The position numbers and the translations under genes are program-made. DNA of 58,466 bases from Amanita rubescens (taxonomy: Eukaryota; Basidiomycota; Agaricomycetes; Agaricales; Amanitaceae), in NCBI GenBank assembly GCA_015039365.1, contig WION01000322.1:1-58466 (forward strand). The letters run 5' to 3'. Under the pieces are notes generated by a model. That model was given only the letters and a program-made list of their open reading frames with translations, had not been told where the DNA came from and made no database searches. The stretch's first letter is position 1; each line of letters starts with the position of its first letter. Shown piece after piece: positions 23,835 to 34,371 of this stretch.

Positions 23835-24149
23835 CGCGCATTACCTTTGCTTGCTCGTTAACGTTGTGAACTTTTATGCCTAAATAAAACCAAATAACCC
23901 GGCTTCCTGCTTCGTACCCTGGCTTTCGTGGCCAAATATCTCGATCATTCTACGATGCGTGGCTCTTCTCGCCCATCTAGACTGCTCCTGACATCCGACC
24001 GCAGCACTCTCTCACGATCGTTGGGTGCTACTATCATGCATATATCATGGCTTAGCGCTTAGCGAGCGTCGAGCGAAGTTCCAATGTTGATTACATAATT
24101 GATTTCGGCAAAGAATATCTTTCAATTTGAAACCACAATTATTCAAACC

Positions 24150-25483
24150 ATGTCTCAAGAACAGTACCGAATCTCCGGCCTTAACTACATAGAAGACATC
24201 AAGAGGTATCGACCAGGAGGATTTCATCCGGTGTTGATCGGTGATGTTTTCGCCAATGGTCGCTACAAAGTATTGCACAAGTTGGGTTGCGGAGCCTCGT
24301 CTACTGTCTGGCTCGCACGAGACCAGCGACCGGAGTCATCTGGCTCGGACACTCTGGTTGCATTAAGGGTTCTTTCGGCAGATAAATCCTCTAAACACAA
24401 AGGCGAGATCCCAGACCTTGTCGTTCCATCCAAGCTTGATTCCTTGGCCAGCGCCGCGCATAGTCCCACTCATCAAAATCTCCTGACCATTAAGGACCAC
24501 TTCATGGAAGAAGGGCCGAACGGATCACACCTATGCATTATCTCTCAATTTGCTGGACCAAATGTAGCCTCTATGTCTTACGACGAAATGAGGTGGCTCG
24601 GGAGCAAGCGGTTGCGCGGCGATCTGGCGAGGAAGGTGGCGAAGCAAATTGCTAATGTGGTAGAGCTCATGCATTCCGCAGGACTTGTACATGGAGGTTC
24701 GTCCTCCAGACTTACACTCACGTCAAAATCTAGCGACTATTCTTCTCAGATTTAACAGCGAACAACATCCTTTTCCATGTAACCGACCAGGCACGCAGAT
24801 GGTCGGAGAGCGAAATCTACACAATGCTGGGTGAGCCAGAGATTCAAACTCTTCGCGGCTCTCCACCAAGCCCACAAGCTCCCCGGGAGCTCGTCGCACC
24901 CACTCTTTACTCTTTCCCATCCTTCCTGGAGGAAACCATCTTTGTTACCGACTTTGGTCAATCTTTTGAGATAAAGGCGCCACCGAAGGATTACCAAGCG
25001 AGCACAGTAATACGTTATTTCCCCCCGGAATATCGCTTCGACAATGTTGCTAGCCTTGCTTCTGACATCTGGGGGTTGGCATGCACCATTTTTGAGATTC
25101 GAGCAGGACGCTCGCTCTTCACCTCATATTTCGGTGATCATTCCGACGTTATGCGGGATAACGTTTTGACGTTGGGTAAGCTGCCAGAGCCTTGGTGGAG
25201 CGCATTTGAGGAACATCACAAGTGGTTTGAGGAAAATGGAGAACCCAAGTTTCGCCCGAAGAGGTCTATCCGAGAGAAGCTGGAGCTGATCGGAGTCAAG
25301 GACACGCCACCCGAAGTTGATGATGGGCCCATGTTTGAGGCTGTTGGGACGCGGCTCGAAGAAAAGGAAGTCGTGCTTCTGAGCGACCTTTTGGAGAAGA
25401 TGCTCAAGTATCGTCCGGAGGAAAGAATTACTATACGAGAGGTAGTGCAGCATCCATGGTTCGAGTATACTTCTGCGCAGTAA
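24150..25483 (+). CDS. SRPK-like protein kinase
   Basis: Probable serine/arginine-protein-kinase-like enzyme. Exons 24150-24696 and 24750-25483 give 426 aa. Landmarks: the SRPK-type opening YRPGGFHPVLIGDVFANGRY followed by KVLHKLGCGASSTVWLARD; ALRVL in place of the VAIK lysine motif (the usual Lys is not obvious); LVHGDLTANNILF as the catalytic loop with HGD for HRD; FVTDFGQSF as the DFG loop; IRYFPPEYRF as the activation/P+1 region; ASDIWGLACTIFEI; and the C-lobe ending ITIREVVQHPWFEY. The intron interrupts the catalytic loop. Such divergent SRPK-like kinases are numerous in agaricomycetes. With Lys replaced, catalytic activity is uncertain. Confidence 0.82.
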
Positions 25484-26196
25484 ATCACAGAGATTGATTC
25501 GTTTTGTTATCTTGAAATTGATTTGAACAAATGTATGTCATGGGATAAGATAGGCTACAAGGACACTTTGCTTCTCGGGAAGGTCGAGGAAATGACATCG
25601 GCGGCTTTGTATATGCGATGGTCATGAAAGAGGCTAAAAGCCATTTCACCTGAGGAGTGGACGTGAACGCTTTTTCGACGAGGTGGTACTACGTACTTTG
25701 CTATCCGCCGAATCGCGACATAAGTTGAACTGAAGGTATAAATTCGACCCATCCGCAAACAAATCCTTAAAATTATTGACCACAATCGCATACGCCATCC
25801 TATATATTTTGATCCCATCGAACAACGTTCACGAACTTGATAGGAATCTCTCAATCAATGATATATCGATGTACATAATCGCATTGCGCTGCCTGATTCA
25901 TTGCCTCACCGAAGCTTTGGAGACGTATGACGCAAAGGTGGCACTCGATGTCAAGAACCGAAACTGTGGCATGAACTATGGCTGCGCTGCGCTTGTTCAC
26001 TACGACTTGCAGCGTCTAAGTTTCCAATATATAGTGCTCCTGGTGGCGTCTCACAAACATATATAATACGAGTCACACCAGATTATATTGTTCAACAACG
26101 TAAAATAAAAAAGAATGGCCTGGGTATGATGGGTATGTTGGTGACTGCAAGGCTTTCATTACATGATGCAAGCAAATAGCGATCACTTACACGCAT
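25484..26196. other. Intergenic, no gene supported
   Basis: Contains the second arm of the inverted duplication (about 25595-25662) and a 96-codon plus-strand ORF (25776-26066) without recognisable features. The minus-strand reading from about 25655 starts MAFSLFHDHRIYK, parallel to the other arm. Confidence 0.4.
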
Positions 26197-27379
26197 TCAA
26201 GTGCTTCTTGCCCCAGAAACCATGGTTATTTCACCGAGCTTTTCCCGAATGGTATTGATTGCTTTATTGGACCTTTGGGTCCCTAAAAACATGACGTTCG
26301 CCCATGGTAAACCAGATTTAAGTCTCTTCTGAGCTAATTCCTCGAGCTTTGATAGTCTTAATTGATCGTGCAGTGATTTCCTTGATTTCGTTCGCAGATG
26401 GTCCAGCTTGGCGTTCCAACCAAAAAAGTCATCCCGTGTCATATTCACGTTCAATATCTTATGAACGTTTGGGTCCAAGACTTTGTTTGCTTGCTCCTCG
26501 CTTTCCTCTTCCTCTTCTTCTTCTTCTTCTTTCAACGCCTCGAGATTTCCAGCAAGTCCAAAAGGATCGGCAACATTACGGAAGAGCGCAGTAATTTCCC
26601 TGAACGAGGCAAAAGCATAAGTCCAAAACGGTCCACAAGCGGCCAAGAGGACAAATTCCGTCTGAGCATTGGGTTTGTGAAGGGCAAGATACGCTTGTTG
26701 CTCCACCTGATGTATGGCCTGTGTTATTTTAGTGCGTAGATCACGCCAACCTTTTGATTTGCGCTCCAGGTCAGCGTTGAATATAAATCCTCGTTTTGGG
26801 GAGCGCTTCAACTCGCCAATCAGTATCCATGTATCCCGTCTTCCATCTACTCTAACAAGCCCGAGATCCGGATACAGGGTGACAAATCCGCCCTGGGCCG
26901 CCGTTATGGACTGGTCCCACCGTGATAGTTCTGTGCGAGTCCACCAGACCGGCTGCTCTTGAAAGCAGTTGATTTTGTCACAATCGCGAATGATTTGAGC
27001 TAGCCAGAGAGAGTAGACAGGCTTCCAATGTGCCCCTAAGTTGCGGGGGTTTGATGTGTAGCCAAGTGCCCGGACAAATAATGCAGCAAACAGTTTGCCG
27101 AGTCGACTGTTGCCAGAATACAGGGTGTCGTCGTAAACAAACTTGTTGGTGATCTCGTCCTGGGATCAGCGTAAGTCTATGTTTTGCGTTAAGCGTTTGG
27201 ACATCACTCACTACAATACTAATATTCATATTATCAGACATTTCGGATCTGATAGAGGCTTCTCTGTTCAGGCTGACGATTGATGGGATGATTTGAATTA
27301 AGCGGCAGAAAAAGAAGGTGGCAGTGGTGGGTCCAATGGGCTGAGTCCAGTGTGACCGGTTGACCGGTGACGCGGTCAT
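26197..27379 (-). CDS. Fungal protein with PD-(D/E)XK-like motif
   Basis: Exons 27379-27212 and 27159-26197 give 376 aa. The central part reads LYPDLGLVRVDGRRDTWILI followed by GELKRS, spaced like the D-x(n)-(E/D)-x-K core of restriction-endonuclease-fold proteins; D in VDGRRD and E-L-K in IGELK are the candidate metal ligands. Helices with IHQVEQQAYLAL and a ...VLLAACGPFW... strand follow, then an acidic run of nine Glu (about 26513-26540) and a basic C-terminus. Agaricomycete genomes hold many uncharacterised proteins of this layout, but whether this one cuts nucleic acid is unknown. The start at 27379 is the first ATG; a later ATG (MSDNMNIS) is possible. The gene is divergent from its neighbour, with 52 bp between start codons. 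Confidence 0.6.
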
Positions 27380-27431
27380 TCTGAAGCCTTATCATTCAAG
27401 ACCATCATTGTAGCTCCAGGACCGAAACGAA

Positions 27432-27886
27432 ATGTCGGAAACAAAATTCCCTTCGTAGGTCTCCGTGCACAGGGAAAGGGTATAGACATCACACTTACGT
27501 CCACTTCATCTTGTAGTAAGGCCATCGTGTTGCCACTGGTACCAGACAACTTGAAGGACCGAAGAGCTTTATTTGGTTTCCTCTTCGATGATGCTGCCCA
27601 ACGCAACTACTACGAAAACATGGGACTAGAGAGCATTGTGACACCGGAAGATTACCTCGATATCAATGAGAAGGATTCTATCGTGCGGGATGCTGCTCGG
27701 ATGGCTCAATGCGGTGCGGGAATCTTGCGCTTCAGAACAAGCACACCTGGAAAGAGGGCCATCTTGGCTTGCTTTGGCTCTTACAAACCTCCATATTATA
27801 TCAACGGCCTCCCCACAGCCGATGGGTTGACCGAATTCAAAGAGTTTTTGTTCTTAGACACAGATCCTGAGTGGTTTGCTCTATGA
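27432..27886 (+). CDS. Small conserved-looking protein, unknown
   Basis: Exons 27432-27454 and 27517-27886 join in frame to 130 aa. The unspliced frame has no ATG start, so the short first exon (MSETKFPS) with a 62-nt GT-AG intron is my preferred model. The protein is mixed in composition, with no signal peptide or membrane segment. A central stretch (CGAGILRFRTSTPGKRAILA) and an acidic C-terminus (FLFLDTDPEWFAL) are the only notable parts. I do not recognise a family. The start lies 52 bp from that of the divergent PD-(D/E)XK-like gene, so the two probably share regulation. Confidence 0.5.
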
Positions 27887-28877
27887 GGTATATGCATCAT
27901 TTGCATCGTTATACTAGTACTGTTTTCCATCCAACAATCGTATATAACAGGGGGAGATGAGACGCCTAGCCGTGTGACCGTAATTTCCTCCCACACTAAA
28001 TGTTTCCGGAAATCGCAAACGTTATTTAACAATAAGGATGAAGTGTATGTAGCCAGACAATAAGGACTTCAAGTATACAAATAAGTGCAGGTGCAACTGG
28101 AGCTCTGCACATCCTCTTCTTCCCCCCATGATGAATGTGACTCTCTTCCCTCCCTCGTATTCATCCGTCAAGTATCACGAGCTCATTAATATTCCCTTCA
28201 GTTATGAAGCGTGGGTAGAGGCCGTAACTTTGTCCTCAAAATAAAACAGAGGTGAGTTCTGAGCTGAAACTAAAGCTCGTCAATTCCTAACCCTTATACC
28301 AGGCATTAGTGTCGGACGGAGGACTTTGTTCTTTATGTTGTTCTCCACCATGAAGGAAACCAAGGAACGATGTTCTCTGCGTTTTACGTGACGTACGGTA
28401 ACGTACGCAGGACAACGTCGCAAGGGCGTTAGTCATTAAACGCTTGTCGGCAACGCCCTTTCTTTCGAGACTCGCCTAGATAAGTCCTTATCGGACTATG
28501 CGATAAGCTCAGGTGACCAGATTCCGTCTTCCACGTCGCCGATGAAGGGGATCCTGGGAAACTTGGTCTGAAGTATTCTTGGTCGCAACAAAGCAACATC
28601 CTGATTGGGCATACCTATCTCAGGGACGAACAAGCATCCACCCAAACTAGGCATGGGCACGTCGAAGAGGTACCGCATGCCGGAGGAATTGCCCCAATTT
28701 GCGGACAAGGGCAGCAATTTTACCTGGGCTGTCTTAAAACTGTTCAGCATTGTACAAAGTTCTTGCTACCGCCCCTTCAGCTTGTCCACTTCACGCAAGC
28801 CGAATTCGCCTGTCGTCGAGCCGTCCCAGCTGTCCATACCAGTCAATTGAGCACACGCACGAAACGGAGTAGTCAAG
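27887..28877. other. Intergenic upstream of STE3 receptor B
   Basis: No gene called. A minus-strand ORF at 28750-28496 (84 codons, ending ELIA) and a 38-codon plus-strand ORF near 28128 have no domain and no CaaX Cys. Reading both strands for CaaX termini gave nothing plausible. Confidence 0.4.
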
Positions 28878-30604
28878 ATGGCGTATCCAAACTGGGTGTT
28901 TTCGATGTTTTCGTTCTTAGGTTTTGTCGGGGTCACAATTCCCTTCCCTTGGCATCTTGAAGGTGCGTTAATATTTATTGATTATAGATCATTACATTGA
29001 TGTCTGCCAACAGCTTGGAACACTGGAACTTGTCTCTACATGGCTTGGACAGGGATTGCCTGTCTTATCCTATTTATCAATTCTATCGTCTGGAACGGTA
29101 ATGCTTATAACCCTTCGCCGGTGTGGTGTGACATAAGTGGGTAGTTCCCTACATATCTTTTCGGGCTCATGTTAATCGTTACTTAGCTACTCGATTCATG
29201 ATTGGAGCCGCGGTCGCGATCCCTGCTGCATCCTTGTGCATTAACCGTCGGCTCTACTACATAGCTCGAGTGAAGTCTGTAATGCATTCTAGGGCAGAGG
29301 TGAGATAACTTATTTTCCATACCGTCGATAATTGATTGACGTCATTGAAGAAACGACGGGCTGTCATGGTGGACTTAGCTATTGGTCTTGGTATTCCCTT
29401 TATGGAAATGATTTTACGTGAGTTTTATGAACATAGGTCAAGAAACGTGTCTAAGCAGAGGTTCAGAATATATTCCCCAAGGCCACAGGTTTAATATCTA
29501 TGAAGATATCGGGTGTTATCCATTCACTTACAACACTTGGGTCGCTGTTGTCCTTGTCTACATTGTTCCCATCGTCGTTGGCCTTGTGTCGGCGGTATAT
29601 TGCGGTAAGTGGTTTTCGTGCCATGTTATCAGGATACTGATTGTGTGGCCTGCAGTACTGAGTATCAAGGCGTTCAACGACAGCCGCACACAAATCAAGC
29701 AGATCCTATCTAGCAATTCTAATTTGACCACTAGTCGATACTTCCGTCTCATGGCGCTCGCAGGCATTGAGCTCCTCTGCACAATCCCGCTTGCGTCTTA
29801 CGATCTTTATCTCAATCTCAGTGCTGGTCTTAACCCATGGATTTCGTGGGAAAACATCCATTTCGGATTTTCTCGCGTTGACCAGTTCCCCGCCATCTTA
29901 TGGAAAAGTTTCCCAGTCTTGCGCTCTTCATTGGAGGTAACGCGATGGGCCTTTGTCGTCTGTGCCTTCATTTTCTTTGGATTTTTCGGATTCGCGGACG
30001 AGGCAAGGAAGAACTACCGCAGCGCCTTGGATTCTGTTGCCAAGCGCATGGGTTACTCGAGCACTGGCACCCGTACTGGTATCTTCAGTTCCAATGGGTA
30101 TGTGGCACTTTCCCCTGGCTGATAAGCAACCTCTCACGGAAATGTAGAACTGGATCTACGGGTTCGCTTCCCGTGTATATTCATTCGGAGACTCTGAGAA
30201 AGAAGGATTCTATGGGCTCATTATCTGATATGAGCGTGTATTTGAAGGACGTTGGAGGGGCTTTGAAAAGCGAGAAAGAAGCAACACACTTCAACGAGAA
30301 ACATGTTATGCCAGCAGCCGCATACGACTCTATCACGCTACCAGACCTTGGTGGCGTTCTGGCTGATCACGATTCTCGTTCTTGCTCTCCTCCACCTTCT
30401 TCAGGATCGTCGTCTTCATCAAGCATGAATTCCCCCATCGATTCTCCAACGCAAGAGGACAGGTGGACAGCATCTTCAATTGAAATTTCTTCCATCCGCC
30501 AGTCCTGTGTTGAATCGATGATGCCTGAGCCAATGGTATTGGCACCACGACATCCAGCCGATACTCCGTCTTCTGTGACGAGAGATCCCATCGATATCGT
30601 TTAG
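28878..30604 (+). CDS. STE3-type pheromone receptor B
   Basis: Seven-transmembrane pheromone receptor of the STE3 family. Seven exons (28878-28962, 29014-29136, 29187-29299, 29351-29417, 29467-29604, 29656-30097, 30148-30604) give 474 aa in a clean frame. Textbook landmarks: MAYPNWVFSMFSFLGFVGV then TIPFPWHLEAWNTGTCLYMA, FINSIVWNGN..NPSPVWCDI, RFMIGAAVAIPAASLC, IPQGHRFNIYEDIGCYPF, VYIVPIVVGLVSAVYC, SRYFRLMALAGIELLCTIPL, and TRWAFVVCAFIFFGFFGFAD. The cytosolic tail is rich in Ser, Pro and acidic residues. It would couple to the heterotrimeric G protein feeding the mating MAPK cascade. It is closer to canonical basidiomycete receptors than receptor A. Confidence 0.95.
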
Positions 30605-31314
30605 ATGACCGAAAAAAAGCTAGACAAAGAATACCCACGTACGAAGAAACGTCACATTCATTACTTTTACGACCACTCTTTTTTGTATCTCAAATTCTGC
30701 AAGACTACTGTAGCTATAGCTCATCCCAACCCTACACTAGAAACATTCTAAATCCCGTGTTGATATCTTCATTGCGTTATTCCTATTGTATTTTGAAATA
30801 GCCAGTGGTTACCATCAAAGGGGCGTGAACCCGAATATTTGGCCATAGATTTGCACCATAGAGTTGGCGCCAGCTCTCGTAAGAGTCTTTCTGCCTGATC
30901 TGCCAGTGTAACAATAGACCACCATCTTTTACTCATCTTCGGAGCTTCTTAAGCTTGATTTGGTGGCATCTCGCTTATCGTCGCGCTGCAAAACATTATG
31001 CCCTTGGAGCTTGCGAAGTTGGCTGTGCAATAAGTCGACTGACCCTTTGAGGGGATCCTATACCTGAGATTTTTTCGAGGTAGGTCCCACAGTCGGACTT
31101 TATTCTGTTCCTTAAACGAATAGATCTATCAAAATGAGCGGCGTCAAGGTGTCCACTTGTATACCAAATTTAGGTGAGTATACAAGGTACTATTGATATA
31201 GGCTGAAAAGCTAGATTTACGCACGTTCGTTAGTGGCGAAACATGTTTGGGGACGAATCGCGAACAGGGTACATAACTCGTCCAGGGAAGATAAGCATCC
31301 TTTCCCTCCGCAAG
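30605..31314. other. Intergenic between STE3 receptor B and the F-box gene
   Basis: No gene seen. Short ORFs ending Cys-x-x-x-stop occur (for example C-I-L-K at about 30798), but none has an upstream ATG in frame and a plausible CaaX, so no pheromone gene is called. Confidence 0.4.
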
Positions 31315-33103
31315 ATGCCCGCGGTGCAGAAAATTAAATCGAAATTCAAGAGCGCTCTTTCGGGCCTGCGGGGTCCGAAACGAGAATCAAGTGATTATGT
31401 AGGAGCAGGCCTGGCACGCCTCCCAGTAGAAATACTGCTTCACATCGGTTACGAGGTAGGAATGCTTATTCGTGTCACTTCTGACAAAATTTTGATTCCA
31501 ATAACTAGGTTCTACGGGACCCCGAATCGACACTGTTAGACTTCAAAAATTTGCGCCTGGTTTGCAAGCCATTGGACATCGTTTTCGCCCCCATCGTCCT
31601 CTCAAGCATACATGTATTCTATCCCTCGTCAACCGGAAAACTACTTGCTAGATGCCATCAACTGCGCGCGCTGACCGCAGCTTCAAACGGGCTCTCGTGC
31701 GTCAAGACTCTCACGTTGCACTCGTGGGATTGGGTCTTTAAGGCATACGGCCGCTACGGATATGTTTATCGATCGGAAACTGACTTAAAGACTCTGATAA
31801 AGGCAACCTTGTGGGACTACGTTGTTGTCCCTCTTGGATACCTGGCTTTGACGCTGTATATTGACCCAACGGTTCTGCCACGGCAAATTCGCAAAGGGTT
31901 GGCCCGTGCACGAGCCAAGCGATATGCCCAACATATTGATCGTGTTTCCTTTCAATTACCAAGTGTCCACCGTGTAAAGTGAGGAGCCAGTCTGTATACC
32001 GATGCGAGCTCGCACTGACGAAAGTAGCTTGCGTTTGTCGGCGCCTTACAATGGCGATCCCAAATCGGTTCTTCTAAATTTGAGGGTGCTGGAGACGTTG
32101 CCGTCCCTCACCGAACTAGACCTGACATTCCATTCATCCAACGGCGGTTTGGAAGAAGAATTTGTCGCCACCATGGGACGGCTGCATAATCTCCGCAAAA
32201 TTACTGTTCGGATAATTCCTTCCGACAGTATAGAGCAGCATCGTTTCCGATGGCTCAGGCAAGCGCTTGCCCACAACCCCCACTTGACCTACTTAGACCT
32301 TATTCACCTGGACTCGGAAGGAGAACAGCTTATCGCCCTATCTGACCTATTCGAACATATCCCGCCAGATCATCCCTTACAGCTTCAGTATATGCGGTTC
32401 TCACCCTTCTTTTATCAAATCACACCAACCATCTCACCACATATCCGTTCGTTAACCTCCGTGGATATTTGTTTTCCTTACCACCGGCATCCACACCCGA
32501 TGGATGATATCTGGCAAATCTTGCACGCCGAAGGGATCTTGGTATCCGAGATCAAAACGAATTGCATAACGCAGGATACGCTCAACTATTTACGTATCTT
32601 GCCCGACCTGACAAGCCTGTCTCTCTACGACCTAGACACTGAGGACCAACAACGCAATCAAGACTCGGCAAAATCGCTCCTCCCCATCCTAGCCCAACAT
32701 TCTAAATCATTGCGGCGCTTGAGATTTGAGCCCTACCACTGGGGTTACTGGTTCCGCGACCTCCCCTGCGGATCTCCATTACTACTATGCACCAAACTGG
32801 AAGAATTCGTACTCCATTATCTTGACACTGCCAAGAAATCACGGGAAGAAAATCATCGTGATATTGTTGGTAACGTTCCTCCAAACGACTTTTTACTATC
32901 CTGACGAGATTTGATTTCAGATCTCAATATCCCGCCTTGTATCTCAGATTGATTCTCCCCTCACGGTTGTTGTGGAAGGCGGCCTTAGATTCTACAATCG
33001 GTTTATCAATTGTTGCCGAGAAGATGAACGTCTGGCGGTACAAGCCCTAGTTGAACGCATTATGTTCCAACCAAGCAGGTCCAGCTGTAGTTATTTTATT
33101 TGA
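31315..33103 (+). CDS. F-box protein with LRR-like C-terminal region
   Basis: Likely substrate adaptor of an SCF ubiquitin ligase, as for the many agaricomycete F-box proteins. Exons 31315-31455, 31509-31978, 32025-32865, 32921-33103 give 544 aa. The F-box is seen at about residues 30-75: LARLPVEILLHIGYEVL..., then LRLVCKPLDIVFAPIVLSSI. The rest shows repeated LRR-like segments (LRVLETLPSLTELDLTF, MGRLHNLRKITVRII, ALAHNPHLTYLDLIHL, LRILPDLTSLSLYDLD, LAQHSKSLRRLRFEP). A start at 31243 would add 24 residues; 31315 gives the shorter, more usual N-terminus. Confidence 0.75.
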
Positions 33104-34371
33104 CGGTAAACCTATGTGGATACTTTATCTATTGGTCAGTCGAACACCTATACCCTCTCTAGTACTTATGGAAATGAAGTGACGATGTTACGTATCATGA
33201 TGTCCAATAGCTGGGTTGTCGATTTTCGGTAACATACGCTATGAAGTTGCAAGTTGTACATGCCCGTGAAATGGTACATAAATGATCATTATCATGCCCG
33301 CACAACTGCCTGATACATGAACACAACCCCTAAAACTGCAAGAATCGTAGGTCCAGCTAAAGGCCATCATATAAATGTCGTTACTGACTGATTGACATTA
33401 GCATCTCATGGAGAAGAACGGCAACATAATAAAGCTCACTTTGTTATGGTTTCCGGAGATAAAGAACAAGGGGTCCCATGGACGGGAAGCATCAAGCAAT
33501 AGTGCAATAAAGTGTCCCGCTATCACCGCGGCGCGTACTGTGTCATGATTGATGGGGACTCCAGGACCGCTCGCATCAAAAGTCGATCTCTCGGGTGAAG
33601 AGAAAGAAGGACCAGTCAAAAGACTCGTCCATGACAGTGAAGTCAATCATCAATGGGTTCGAAGGTATCCATCGAGAGCGATCGAAAGCCTAGGGAGTGC
33701 AAAGATCGATGGTGCGGCGAAAAAAAACCTTGCACAGTATATACAACAAAGGTCCCTTAACGCATTGTGGGCCGCCATTGTGTCAGCTTAACGGTGGTCA
33801 AGTCCAAGTGGGATACTTAACATTCATTAATTTACTTTGGTGTATATCTGCAAGTAAATTACATAAGTCATATTAAGGCTGAGTAAGACTGGACATCCAA
33901 GTTCAGTTGCCCAAGCCATTCCTCGATACATGGACTTCCCTCCAAGTGTAGCGCCCATGGCCTACTTTGGTAGTTCAAGTCGGCATCGATTATCTTCTCT
34001 CCATTGCCCACCCCCGCAGTACCTCACTCTCCGCCTTATCTCTTCTATTCAAAAACCGTCTCTTGCGTTTGCCTAGCAGCTCATCCAGATCTCAGTGGGC
34101 CCTGGCAATAACGCACAGCGGTTAACCCAGCTGAACATTTCGAACTCATCGTAATCAAAAGTATTGGATCAACCCATCAACGCCGATTTCTTTGTGCGTA
34201 ACCATATTGTAAATCGTGACCCGCCTTACGCTGATGAGGCAAGTGTAAAGCAACACACCGGTGACTTAGAAAGACAAAAGGCAGAGTGAAGAGCAGAGCA
34301 TCAGGATTCATCCGATACAAGGTGAAACTTTGAATGTACTTTCCCGACAACAGAGATATTCACTGAATGTA
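33104..34371. other. Intergenic; holds a weak, interrupted pheromone-like reading
   Basis: No intact gene called. A short plus-strand ORF at about 33550-33791 (Lys-rich) has no features. The minus-strand reading 33632-33492 is listed separately. The stretch 33800-34370 is non-coding by eye. Confidence 0.4.
33492..33632 (-). pseudogene. Candidate decayed CaaX pheromone precursor (weak)
   Basis: In one minus-strand frame, an ATG at 33632 (MDESFDWSFFLF...) leads after 46 codons to a C-terminus GTLYCTIA followed by TGA. CTIA is a farnesylation-type CaaX box, preceded by Arg-Arg as a possible processing site. Two in-frame TGA codons interrupt it. An intron with a non-consensus donor could remove both and leave 21 codons. 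By rough reckoning a CaaX ending like this is expected by chance about once in a search of this size, so the call is tentative. Confidence 0.25.

Larger units (their letters stand above)
23227..25662. repeat. Inverted duplication flanking SRP9 and the SRPK-like kinase
   Basis: A segment of about 66 bp at 23227-23292 (CACGTCCATTCCTCAGGTGA then AATGGCTTCTAGCCTCTTTC and CATGACCATCGCATATACAA) recurs inverted at about 25595-25662 with only a few mismatches. The two arms enclose SRP9 and the kinase gene, about 2.4 kb. I see no transposon ends. Confidence 0.75.

Noticed and set aside
26510..26540. CTT/TTC microsatellite as a separate repeat feature
   Set aside because: It is explained by the Glu run inside the PD-(D/E)XK-like coding sequence.
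28496..28750. 84-codon minus-strand ORF ending ELIA beside receptor B
   Set aside because: There is no Cys for prenylation and no domain; composition is not like a pheromone precursor.
31160..31190. Minus-strand Cys-Ile-Leu-Thr-stop near the F-box gene
   Set aside because: The frame is closed by a stop a short way upstream with no ATG, so no precursor is possible.
33184..33198. Plus-strand Cys-Tyr-Val-Ser-stop
   Set aside because: A stop codon lies two codons upstream in the same frame.
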